From: Bacteroidales bacterium | GTDB taxonomy: Bacteria > Bacteroidota > Bacteroidia > Bacteroidales > UBA10428 | Assembly: GCA_016935595.1 (NCBI GenBank) | Contig: JAFGQQ010000202.1 | Location: forward strand, 1-5,793 | DNA: 5,793 nucleotides | Reading direction: 5' to 3' | Part shown: positions 1 to 4,899 of the stretch, in pieces | Position numbering within the stretch: the stretch's first letter is position 1 | Layout: the number at the start of each line of letters is the position of its first letter | The notes under the pieces: generated by a model | Told to the model about the DNA's origin: nothing | What the model saw: only the letters and a program-made list of their open reading frames with translations | Database searches by the model: none | Program-made: the position numbers and the translations under genes

Positions 1-854
1 GGATGTCCGCCAAAAGTTGTAATATGGCCTAAAGCAGGATTTTCTGCGAGCGAATGCATAATTTCTTTTGAGCTGACAAAACCTCCAATTGGCATACCTC
101 CTCCCATTCCTTTTGCAATAGTTATAACGTCGGGGATAACCTTATATTTTTCAAAAGCAAATAAATTACCTGTCCTCCCGAACCCGGTTTGAGCTTCATC
201 GAATATTAACAGGCTCCCTTCCTTTTTACATTTTTCTGCCAGTTTTTTCAAAAAATCATCATGGGGAAGAATAACACCAGCTTCACCTTGCACAGGTTCA
301 ATAATAACTGCTGCAGTTTTATGCGTAATTGTTTTTAAATCATTATTGTTGTTAAATTCAATAAATTGAATTCCAGGAACTAATGGTCTGAAAGGAATTT
401 TGTATTCCTCGCAACCCATCAAGCTCAGAGAACCCTGGGTGCTTCCGTGATAAGCATTTTTAAAGGCAATAATTTCGAAACGCCCGGTATATTTTTTGGC
501 AAGTTTAATAGCCCCCTCGTTTGCTTCGCTGCCAGAATTCACAAGGTATACAGAATTTAAATTAACAGGTAATTGATTAATTAGCAATGAGGCAAAATTT
601 ATTTGAGGCGATTGAATATGCTCTCCATAGACCATAGTGTGTAAATATCTGTCGGATTGATCTTTAATGGCTTTTATCACATTCGGATGGCGATGGCCAA
701 TATTACTTACTGCTATTCCGCCAATTAAATCAATGTATTTTTTCCCGTTTTTATCGAAAATATATATTCCTTTAGCTTTCTCAATTTCTAACATTAAAGG
801 ACTATCGGAAGTTTGAGCAAGAAATTTAAGGAATAGTTGTTTTTCTGTAATCAT
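1..854 (-). CDS. Class III PLP-dependent aminotransferase (acetylornithine/ornithine type), C-terminus cut off
   Basis: A frame open on the minus strand from ATG at 854 to the left edge encodes 284 residues and part of a codon. It begins MITEKQLFLKFLAQ and is the N-terminal two thirds of a fold-type I, class III aminotransferase, a cytoplasmic enzyme that moves an amino group between an amine donor and a 2-oxo acid. Visible landmarks are NSGSEANE (residues 106-113, PLP phosphate binding), AYHGSTQGSL (134-143), EPVQGEAG (186-193), FDEAQTGFGRTG (218-229; D219 should contact the pyridine nitrogen) and AKGMGGGMPIGG (247-258; K248 is the expected Schiff-base lysine). Family members are usually about 390-430 residues, so roughly 110-140 are outside the window. 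The ATG lies 14 bases after the stop of the response regulator gene, so the two are probably cotranscribed. The substrate (acetylornithine, ornithine or another omega-amine) cannot be settled from this part, so no symbol is given. Confidence 0.93.
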   Translation of the reverse strand, partial: MITEKQLFLKFLAQTSDSPLMLEIEKAKGIYIFDKNGKKYIDLIGGIAVSNIGHRHPNVIKAIKDQSDRYLHTMVYGEHIQSPQINFASLLINQLPVNLNSVYLVNSGSEANEGAIKLAKKYTGRFEIIAFKNAYHGSTQGSLSLMGCEEYKIPFRPLVPGIQFIEFNNNNDLKTITHKTAAVIIEPVQGEAGVILPHDDFLKKLAEKCKKEGSLLIFDEAQTGFGRTGNLFAFEKYKVIPDVITIAKGMGGGMPIGGFVSSKEIMHSLAENPALGHITTFGGH

Positions 855-868
855 TGCCAGCAGAAAAC

Positions 869-1576
869 CTATTTGAAAATTAAATTAATATCATCTAATA
901 ATTTATCACGATAAGATTTCCCGATTGGAATAAGTTTTACATCTTTATGATATTCAATGCCAATTGAATTATCTTCAATTACAACAATTTTAGTTTTATT
1001 AACAATATATGATCTGTGTATGCGTACAAATATATTACCGGGTAGTTTCGACTCGATTGCCTTCATTGTAAAGTGTATCGTGTAATTTTCATTATAAGTG
1101 GCAATCATTACATAATTTTCCAGGGCCTCAATCCATAATATTTCTTCGTACCTTACCCTAACAAGTTTTGATCCTTTCTTTATAAATACTTCATTATCGC
1201 CTTCTTTAAATTCTTTAGTTTTATCGTATCGATTAAAAGATTTTTCAACAGCTTTGAAAAATCTGCTGTATAATATAGGTTTTAAAAGATAGTCGGTTAC
1301 ATTATATTCAAATGCTTCAAGAGCATATTTTTCTTTCGATGATATTATTATGATTTGACAGGGAGAAGTAAGCGTATTTAAAAAATCTATACCACTCATC
1401 TCAGGCATTTCTATATCGAGAAAAACAAGATCAACCATTTCGTCTTTCTTTATGTTGTTAATGGCTTCAACGGCATTAGAAAAAGAATGTTGTAAAGTTA
1501 AAAAATCAGTTTTTTTAACATACTCTTCAATCACCCTTCTTGACATTTTATCATCGTCAATTATTACGCAATTCAT
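869..1576 (-). CDS. LytTR-family response regulator transcription factor
   Basis: A 235-residue two-domain regulator of the LytR/AlgR type. Residues 1-115 form a CheY-like receiver: the acidic pocket is IIDDD (D7-D9), the phospho-acceptor is D54 in LVFLDIEMPEMSG, the switch serine is S79 or S80 in IIIISSKE, and the conserved lysine is K99 in YLLKP. Residues 128-235 form a LytTR DNA-binding domain, with FIKKGSKLVRVRYEEILWIEAL, a central FVRIHRSYIVN (183-193) and IPIGKSYRDKL (216-226). Regulators of this kind are normally phosphorylated by a membrane LytS/YpdA-type histidine kinase, but no kinase gene is in the window. The start is ATG at 1576, preceded directly by GAGGAGAGG, an unusually good purine-rich ribosome site for this genome. 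The aminotransferase follows after 14 bases. The target genes are unknown. Confidence 0.93.
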   Translation of the reverse strand: MNCVIIDDDKMSRRVIEEYVKKTDFLTLQHSFSNAVEAINNIKKDEMVDLVFLDIEMPEMSGIDFLNTLTSPCQIIIISSKEKYALEAFEYNVTDYLLKPILYSRFFKAVEKSFNRYDKTKEFKEGDNEVFIKKGSKLVRVRYEEILWIEALENYVMIATYNENYTIHFTMKAIESKLPGNIFVRIHRSYIVNKTKIVVIEDNSIGIEYHKDVKLIPIGKSYRDKLLDDINLIFK

Positions 1577-1590
1577 CCTCTCCTCAAAAT

Positions 1591-1607
1591 AATTAGGTTT
1601 ACTAATT
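1591..1607. repeat. Small inverted repeat upstream of the response regulator
   Basis: AATTAG and CTAATT (6 bp arms) flank a 5-base spacer, centred about 22 bases upstream of the response regulator ATG. It sits in the 76-base gap between that gene and the TrmH-family gene, where a promoter would lie. It could be an operator, possibly for autoregulation, but arms this short in AT-rich DNA may occur by chance. It does not visibly match the direct-repeat site described for LytTR proteins. Confidence 0.25.
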
Positions 1608-1652
1608 TTATATAAAATAAATTCAGTAAATATAAATAAAAAGGTTATTTAT

Positions 1653-2342
1653 TCAAAAAATGCTATTTATATTATTAACATTATTATTAAATTCTTTGAT
1701 TATTTTATTCGAGTTTTTTATTGATTTTCTTAACCAATTTAATATTATTTCATTTTTCTCATCAGAGTTTAATTTCCAATTAATAGAAGATTTTTTTAAA
1801 CGAAGAATCAAATCGTACAATATAATTGCTGCAGATACTGAAATATTATAACTTTCAGTAAAACCATAAACAGGAATTTTTAAGTACTCATCGGCATTTT
1901 TAAGTGCAACAGTTGATAAACCTGTTAATTCTGTTCCAAATAATAATGCAATCTTACCTTTTTTAAGATCAAAATTTTCTAATAATACTGAATTTGAGTG
2001 TGGTGTTGTTGCAACGATGCGATAATTATTCTTTCTTAATTTATTGATTGTACTTTCAGTATTGTTCTCCTTTTTATTATATTTTATGATATTAAGCCAT
2101 TTAGATGACCCTAAAGCGACATCGGGATTAATAATATATTTATTTTTATTCTCAATCACATGAACATCCTGAATACCAAAACAATCGCAGGTTCTTAATA
2201 CAGCACTTGCATTGTGGGATTGATAGATATCCTCCAATACTATGGTAATATATCTTGTTCTGTTTTCAACAGTATTTAAAAATCTATTAAAACGCTCTTC
2301 TGTAATAAATTGCGAAAGGTATTGAATGAGTTTCGCAGTCAT
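1653..2342 (-). CDS. trmH: TrmH/SpoU-family tRNA (Gm18) 2'-O-ribose methyltransferase
   Basis: A 229-residue SPOUT (trefoil-knot) RNA methyltransferase that should transfer methyl from S-adenosylmethionine to a ribose 2'-OH, most likely G18 in the tRNA D-loop. The three SpoU motifs are present, numbered from MTAKLIQ: motif 1 SHNASAVLRTCDCFGI (42-57, with the catalytic-type R50), motif 2 LLFGTELTGLS (133-143) and motif 3 IPVYGFTESYNISVSAAI (156-173). The order, spacing and PHNVSA-like motif 1 fit TrmH better than RlmB or TrmL, and the length equals E. coli TrmH as I recall it. The C-terminal tail is helical and basic, then Asn-rich. A TTG two codons upstream (2346-2348) is in frame, but ATG at 2342 is the preferred start. 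The gene lies just behind the HU terminator, so it must use a promoter overlapping the terminator or depend on read-through. Confidence 0.87.
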   Translation of the reverse strand: MTAKLIQYLSQFITEERFNRFLNTVENRTRYITIVLEDIYQSHNASAVLRTCDCFGIQDVHVIENKNKYIINPDVALGSSKWLNIIKYNKKENNTESTINKLRKNNYRIVATTPHSNSVLLENFDLKKGKIALLFGTELTGLSTVALKNADEYLKIPVYGFTESYNISVSAAIILYDLILRLKKSSINWKLNSDEKNEIILNWLRKSIKNSNKIIKEFNNNVNNINSIF

Positions 2343-2359
2343 ATACAATAATTATAACC

Positions 2360-2391
2360 AAAAAAAAAGGGAGCACGGCCGTACTCCCTTT
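2360..2391 (-). terminator. Intrinsic terminator of the HU gene
   Basis: AAAGGGAG (2366-2373) pairs with CTCCCTTT (2384-2391) around the inner palindrome ACGGCCGT, interrupted by a single C-A mismatch. On the minus strand the stem is followed by a run of nine U residues that begins inside its base (the A run at 2360-2368). It lies 18 bases past the HU stop codon and 17 bases before the TrmH start. Confidence 0.88.
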
Positions 2392-2409
2392 ATTTTGAAA
2401 CAATATTTT

Positions 2410-2682
2410 TTATTTTACAGCGTCTGATAAATCACTACCCGCTTTGAATTTAACAACTTTCTTCGCTGCAATAGTAATTGGTTTTCCAGTTTGTGGGTTT
2501 CTTCCAGTTCTAGCATTTCTTTTAGAAACAGAGAAAGAACCAAAACCTACTAATGCAACACGATCACCTTTTTTAAGAGCTCCAGTAGTAGCTTTAATGA
2601 ATGCATCTAATGCTTTTTTAGCATCGGCTTTTGTTAAATTAGCATCGCCAGCAATTGAATCGATTAATTGTGCTTTGTTCAT
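2410..2682 (-). CDS. HU/IHF-family nucleoid DNA-binding protein
   Basis: A complete 90-residue HU-type protein that binds and bends DNA in the nucleoid as a dimer. It starts [21 protein letters not shown], the helical dimerisation half, followed by the family signature [17 protein letters not shown] (39-55). The DNA-binding beta arm is [16 protein letters not shown] (56-71), with R61, N62 and the intercalating P63 all present. The C-terminus [10 protein letters not shown] is also typical. The length equals the standard 90 residues of HU, and the compact arm with no extension favours HU over the longer IHF-like paralogues of Bacteroidota. The start ATG has no Shine-Dalgarno site. A near-consensus Bacteroidota promoter lies upstream and a strong terminator downstream, so it appears to be a single-gene unit. 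Confidence 0.96.
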   Translation of the reverse strand: MNKAQLIDSIAGDANLTKADAKKALDAFIKATTGALKKGDRVALVGFGSFSVSKRNARTGRNPQTGKPITIAAKKVVKFKAGSDLSDAVK

Positions 2683-2730
2683 AATAAATAATTTTTAGGG
2701 TTAGTAAATTTCAAAAATACATAATCTTTA

Positions 2731-2761
2731 CAAATATAGACTATTTCTTATCTTTAGCAAA
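2731..2761 (-). promoter_or_regulatory. Bacteroidota-type promoter of the HU gene
   Basis: On the minus strand a -33 TTTG (2758-2761) is separated by 19 bases from a -7 TATATTTG (2731-2738), which fits the Bacteroidota TTTG / TAnnTTTG consensus exactly. Transcription should start near 2724, giving a leader of about 40 bases before the ATG at 2682. Confidence 0.75.
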
Positions 2762-2922
2762 TTTCAGATGAAAAAAATTTTATTTTTTTTATAAAAGCAA
2801 GCTTTTCATTGACGAATAATCGTTAATTCAAAGAACTTTATACCAAAAATAAAGAAAATTCGGTAATTTGCAAGCGTTTGCGTTTTTTTTTATTAAATTT
2901 TTATTAAAAAGAAAATAAATTA

Positions 2923-2930
2923 TACTTTTG
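2923..2930 (+). promoter_or_regulatory. -7 element of the tRNA-Ser(UGA) promoter
   Basis: TACTTTTG matches TAnnTTTG and ends only five bases before the mature tRNA 5' end, so the primary transcript should have almost no 5' leader. The expected -33 region is a T-rich stretch near 2898-2904 without a clear TTTG. The same octamer precedes the second tRNA-Ser gene. Confidence 0.6.
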
Positions 2931-2935
2931 CGCCC

Positions 2936-3022
2936 GGAGGAATGGCAGAGTGGTCGAATGCGGCGGTCTTGAAAACCGTTGTACTCGTGAGGGTACCGGG
3001 GGTTCGAATCCCTCTTCCTCCG
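2936..3022 (+). tRNA. tRNA-Ser(UGA)
   Basis: A class II tRNA of 87 nucleotides. The acceptor stem GGAGGAA (2936-2942) pairs with TTCCTCC (3015-3021), and the discriminator is G3022. The D arm is tGGCAGAGTGGTCGAATGC. The anticodon stem GCGGT/ACCGT encloses the loop CTTGAAA with anticodon TGA at 2970-2972, which reads UCA serine codons. A long variable arm follows (GTACTCGTGAGGGTACC), then the T arm with loop TTCGAAT. The 3' CCA is not encoded (the next bases are CAT). No convincing terminator follows, because the restriction-endonuclease relic begins directly behind the gene. Confidence 0.96.
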
Positions 3023-3036
3023 CATAAAGCATTTAA

Positions 3037-3264
3037 GCAGATAAGCATAATTTTGAATTTAAAAAAGCAAAGCAAAATCAATATCCATAATTCACCATAT
3101 TTCATAAAGACTTTCCAAATAATAAAATAGCAGGAAAGACTCATGGTAGTGGAAATACAACAAATATAGGCTCAATTAAGAGTAATAAAATTAAAGACTT
3201 TCAAAATGGTATTAAAGGTTTTAAAAATATACAAGAGTTTGAAAACTATTGGAAAACTTATTAA
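3037..3264 (+). pseudogene. EcoRV-like type II restriction endonuclease, C-terminal remnant
   Basis: The clear part is the open frame 3091-3264. It contains KIAGKTHGSGNTTNIGSI, then KDFQNGIKGF and EFENYWKTY before TAA. As I recall R.EcoRV, it reads IAGDLAGSGNTTNIGSI, then KDFVEGKGIF and EFLDYWRNY in the same order and spacing. GSGNTT (codons 3145-3162) is the R-loop, residues 182-187, whose Gly, Asn and Thr contact the bases of GATATC in the known structure. Upstream, weaker similarity continues in the same frame through a TAA at 3088-3090 (QYP-stop-FTIFHKDF against PYKGVKVFLQDK) to a second stop at 3034, next to the tRNA. The relic therefore covers about residues 146-220 of roughly 245. It has no start codon and lacks the catalytic Asp74, Asp90 and Lys92, so it cannot cut DNA. 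The cognate-type methylase follows 53 bases downstream. Confidence 0.82.
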
Positions 3265-3288
3265 ATATTTAAAAGTTTTCAATTTTTA
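3252..3288 (+). terminator. Possible weak AT-rich terminator at the end of the nuclease relic
   Basis: GAAAACTT (3252-3259) pairs with AAGTTTTC (3273-3280). The loop TTAAATATTTAA can extend the helix with one bulged base, and AATTTTT follows. It overlaps the stop codon at 3262. The very low GC makes it weak. It may be the original end of the nuclease transcript, separating it from the methylase gene. Confidence 0.35.
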
Positions 3289-3317
3289 AATTAGTTATAT
3301 TTATATAAAAAATTTGT

Positions 3318-4289
3318 ATGTTACCAAAAATACTAGATAATATTAAAGTCCCTCCCATTAAATGTCAAGGAATTAAAACTAAATTAGTAAGTTTTATCTC
3401 AGAGAATATTAAATGGAATGGTAAAGGTAAATGGATTGAACCATTTCTTGGTTCTGGTGTTGTAGCATTTAATATACAACCGGAGAGAGCTTTACTTTCT
3501 GATACAAATAAACATATTATTCAATTCTATAATGATATAAAACATGATAGAATTGATGAAAGAATAGTAAGTGAATATTTACATGAGAAAGGTAGTATTC
3601 TAAAAGAAAAAGGCGAGGATTTTTATTATGAAACAAGAGAAAGATTTAACAAATATGGCGGTAGTTTAGATTTCCTTTTTCTCAATAGAGCATCATTCAA
3701 TGGAATTATGCGATTTAACTCAAAAGGACTCTATAATGTCCCCTTTGGCAAAAAACCAGATAGATTCAGAAAAAGTTATATCACTAAGATAGTAAATCAA
3801 GTATTTTGGATCAAATGTTTAATTAAAAATAATGACTGGGTATTTATGGCAGTAAATTTTCAAGATTTACTTAGTCAAGCAAATGAAGATGACTTTGTAT
3901 ATTTAGACCCACCCTACATAGGAAGACATACTGATTATTATAATTCATGGGATGAAAATAGTGCAATCAAATTAGCTACAATTAGCAATCAACTTAACTG
4001 CGGTTTTGCATTATCAATGTGGAAAGAAAATAAGTACAGACGGAATGACCATATTGAAAATCACTGGAATGGTAATATTATAAAAACATTTAATCACTTT
4101 TATCATGTTGGTCCTAATGAGAATTTAAGAAATGCTATGACAGAAGCTCTTGTAATTAAAAAAGGATTTTCAAATGAAATAAGAAAAATTCAAAAATATC
4201 ATGAAATAGAAGAATGCCAATTGAATCTTGGATTAGAACCTGCCAAACTATACATAACAACGCGTCAAAATCAAGTCGAACCACAGTAG
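3318..4289 (+). CDS. EcoRV-type DNA adenine-N6 methyltransferase (D12 class)
   Basis: A 323-residue alpha-class adenine methyltransferase that would transfer methyl from S-adenosylmethionine to adenine N6 in DNA. Motif X is PPIKCQGIKTKL (12-23), motif I is WIEPFLGSGVVAFN (39-52), and the catalytic motif IV is LDPPY (196-200) followed by IGRHTDYYNSWDE. LDFLFLNRASFNG (118-129) and GLYNVPFGKKPDRF (137-150) match the conserved D12 region, and HFYHVG...EALVIKKG (260-283) ends the core. All of these resemble M.EcoRV as I recall it (PPIKSQGIKTKL, WVEPFMGTGVVAFN, DPPYIGRHVDYFNSW, HFYHVG), so GATATC is the likeliest target; GATC or another related site is possible. Compared with about 298 residues for M.EcoRV, there are some 25 extra residues at the C-terminus. 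The ATG has no Shine-Dalgarno site; TATATTTA at 3296-3303 is a possible -7 box. With the partner nuclease decayed, it is now a solitary methylase. Confidence 0.92.
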   Translation: MLPKILDNIKVPPIKCQGIKTKLVSFISENIKWNGKGKWIEPFLGSGVVAFNIQPERALLSDTNKHIIQFYNDIKHDRIDERIVSEYLHEKGSILKEKGEDFYYETRERFNKYGGSLDFLFLNRASFNGIMRFNSKGLYNVPFGKKPDRFRKSYITKIVNQVFWIKCLIKNNDWVFMAVNFQDLLSQANEDDFVYLDPPYIGRHTDYYNSWDENSAIKLATISNQLNCGFALSMWKENKYRRNDHIENHWNGNIIKTFNHFYHVGPNENLRNAMTEALVIKKGFSNEIRKIQKYHEIEECQLNLGLEPAKLYITTRQNQVEPQ

Positions 4290-4402
4290 TAAAATAATAC
4301 TTAAAATAAAAAAATATTAACCAACTATTATAGAATAAACAAACAGTTAAAATTCCTGATAAATTTTACGAGCGAACTATTATTTAATACTTTAATTACT
4401 AT

Positions 4403-4410
4403 TACTTTTG
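4403..4410 (+). promoter_or_regulatory. -7 element of the tRNA-Ser(CGA) promoter
   Basis: TACTTTTG matches TAnnTTTG and is identical to the element before the first tRNA-Ser. Fourteen bases separate it from the mature 5' end. No clear -33 TTTG is seen at the right distance. Confidence 0.55.
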
Positions 4411-4424
4411 TATAAAATTTATAC

Positions 4425-4513
4425 GGAGAAATGCCGGAGTGGTCGAACGGGGCAGACTCGAAATCTGTTGTCTTGCTTATGTGGGACCGGGGGTTCGAAT
4501 CCCTCTTTCTCCG
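4425..4513 (+). tRNA. tRNA-Ser(CGA)
   Basis: A class II tRNA of 89 nucleotides. The acceptor stem GGAGAAA (4425-4431) pairs with TTTCTCC (4506-4512), the discriminator is G4513, and CCA is encoded at 4514-4516, unlike in the first tRNA-Ser. The D arm is CCGGAGTGGTCGAACGG. The anticodon stem GCAGA/TCTGT holds the loop CTCGAAA with anticodon CGA (4459-4461), which reads UCG serine codons. A long variable arm (GTCTTGCTTATGTGGGAC) and a canonical T arm with TTCGAAT follow. A strong terminator begins eight bases past the discriminator. Confidence 0.96.
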
Positions 4514-4520
4514 CCAAAAG

Positions 4521-4553
4521 AGCACTAAAGACAGAGAATTTTAGTGCTTTTTT
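4521..4553 (+). terminator. Intrinsic terminator of tRNA-Ser(CGA)
   Basis: AGCACTAAA (4521-4529) pairs perfectly with TTTAGTGCT (4540-4548) around a 10-base loop. A T run at 4548-4553 follows. Bases just outside the stem (AAAAG against TTTTT) can extend it through a G-U pair. Confidence 0.88.
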
Positions 4554-4560
4554 ATTCATA

Positions 4561-4650
4561 CCGGAGCGGTAGTCGGGTTCGAACCGAGAATTCCGATTAA
4601 TATCGGAAGACGAGTTCGTGACCAAAGGGAACAATCCCTTTTTCTCCGCC
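4561..4650 (+). pseudogene. Degenerate tRNA-Ser-like unit with cloverleaf-like folding
   Basis: This GC-richer block starts CCGGAGCGGT, nine of ten bases identical to the D arm of tRNA-Ser(CGA) at 4434. Its last 31 bases (4620-4650) match 4485-4515 at 23 positions, including TTTCTCCGCC exactly. It can fold into a branched structure closed by CGGAG (4562-4566) and CTCCG (4644-4648). Inside are TCGG/CCGA (4573-4587), TTCCGAT/ATCGGAA (4591-4608), a short ACG/CGT (4610-4619) and AAAGGGA/TCCCTTT (4624-4641). The overall size (86-88 bases) fits a class II tRNA. No proper anticodon loop or TTCGAAT T-loop exists where one is needed, so it is not a working tRNA. It may be a decayed copy left by duplication or insertion, or a structured element that captured a tRNA end. 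Confidence 0.45.
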
Positions 4651-4653
4651 TTC

Positions 4654-4692
4654 GCTCGCCATAGTCCGAATGCAATGAGGACGAAGGCGAGC
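4654..4692. repeat. GC-rich imperfect inverted repeat (hairpin)
   Basis: GCTCGCC (4654-4660) pairs with GGCGAGC (4686-4692). Inside it GTCC (4664-4667) pairs with GGAC (4679-4682), with three unpaired bases on each side between the two helices and an 11-base loop containing ATGCAAT. An alternative pairing, CGCCTTCG (4647-4654) with CGAAGGCG (4682-4689), overlaps it and ties it to the end of the preceding tRNA-like block. It has no U run on either strand, so it is not a terminator. It resembles a dispersed palindromic repeat, but copy number cannot be judged from one window. Confidence 0.5.
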
Positions 4693-4774
4693 TTCGCTAT
4701 AATTTAACATGATTTTGTTGTATTTCAATATTAGGGTGAGCTTACACTTGCGTCATAGCTTCAGCGTAGGCGCA

Positions 4775-4793
4775 TGGCGGATGCAATCCGCTA
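4775..4793. repeat. Second short hairpin with an ATGCAAT core
   Basis: GCGGAT (4777-4782) pairs with ATCCGC (4786-4791) over the triloop GCA, extendable by a G-U and a T-A pair. It shares ATGCAAT (4781-4787) with the loop of the hairpin at 4654-4692, and CGTCATAG at 4751-4758 echoes CGCCATAG at 4657-4664. The rest of the gene-free stretch 4693-4817 shows no coding sequence or recognised RNA. Confidence 0.4.
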
Positions 4794-4817
4794 ATAATTT
4801 CATTTCAGTTTAAAAAA

Positions 4818-4861
4818 TACAATAATAGAGTTATTGTAAAAAAAATATTATTGTATCTTTG
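4818..4861 (+). promoter_or_regulatory. rpsP promoter overlaid by repeated TTATTGTA octamers
   Basis: The -7 box TATCTTTG (4854-4861) matches TAnnTTTG. A degenerate -33 (ATTG, 4833-4836) lies 17 bases upstream of it. The expected start near 4867 leaves a leader of about 33 bases before the rpsP ATG. TTATTGTA occurs directly at 4831-4838 and 4848-4855, and inverted as TACAATAA at 4818-4825, so the copies cover both promoter boxes. The inverted pair can also form an 8 bp hairpin with loop TAGAG. This is a candidate operator for the rpsP-rimM operon. Confidence 0.55.
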
Positions 4862-4899
4862 CACCCACTTTTTAAGTAGGTAAATAAAAAATTAGTATT

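Noticed and set aside
1660..1851. Plus-strand hydrophobic frame of 63 codons
   Set aside because: It is antisense to the TrmH-family gene. The Leu/Ile/Phe richness comes from reading AT-rich codons backward.
2343..2348. TTG start two codons upstream for the TrmH-family gene
   Set aside because: ATG at 2342 is in frame, gives the family length, and TTG offers no better ribosome site.
2444..2698. Plus-strand frame of 84 codons opposite the HU gene
   Set aside because: Fully antisense to a convincing HU gene, with no recognisable domain.
2791..2808. AAAAGC/GCTTTT palindrome between the HU gene and tRNA-Ser(UGA)
   Set aside because: The loop would be too short for a stable hairpin, and short palindromes of this kind are expected in AT-rich DNA.
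2868..2890. Possible plus-strand terminator, GCAA/TTGC hairpin before a T run
   Set aside because: The stem is only four base pairs and no plus-strand gene lies upstream. The T run is part of a generally T-rich tRNA promoter region.
2828..3144. Minus-strand and plus-strand open frames across tRNA-Ser(UGA), with translations such as RKRDSNPR and GGRGIRTPG
   Set aside because: They are translations of the tRNA gene or its antisense. Proteins with these words are well-known spurious products of tRNA-Ser loci.
4328..4634. Minus-strand frames across tRNA-Ser(CGA) and the tRNA-like block (EKEGFEPPVPHKQ and similar)
   Set aside because: They are antisense to the tRNA, its terminator and the structured block, with no start context or protein family.
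4561..4650. A functional minus-strand tRNA suggested by CTCGG-TTCGAAC-CCGAC
   Set aside because: A T-like arm is present on that strand, but the acceptor strands do not pair at the right distance and no 7-base anticodon loop on a 5 bp stem can be placed.
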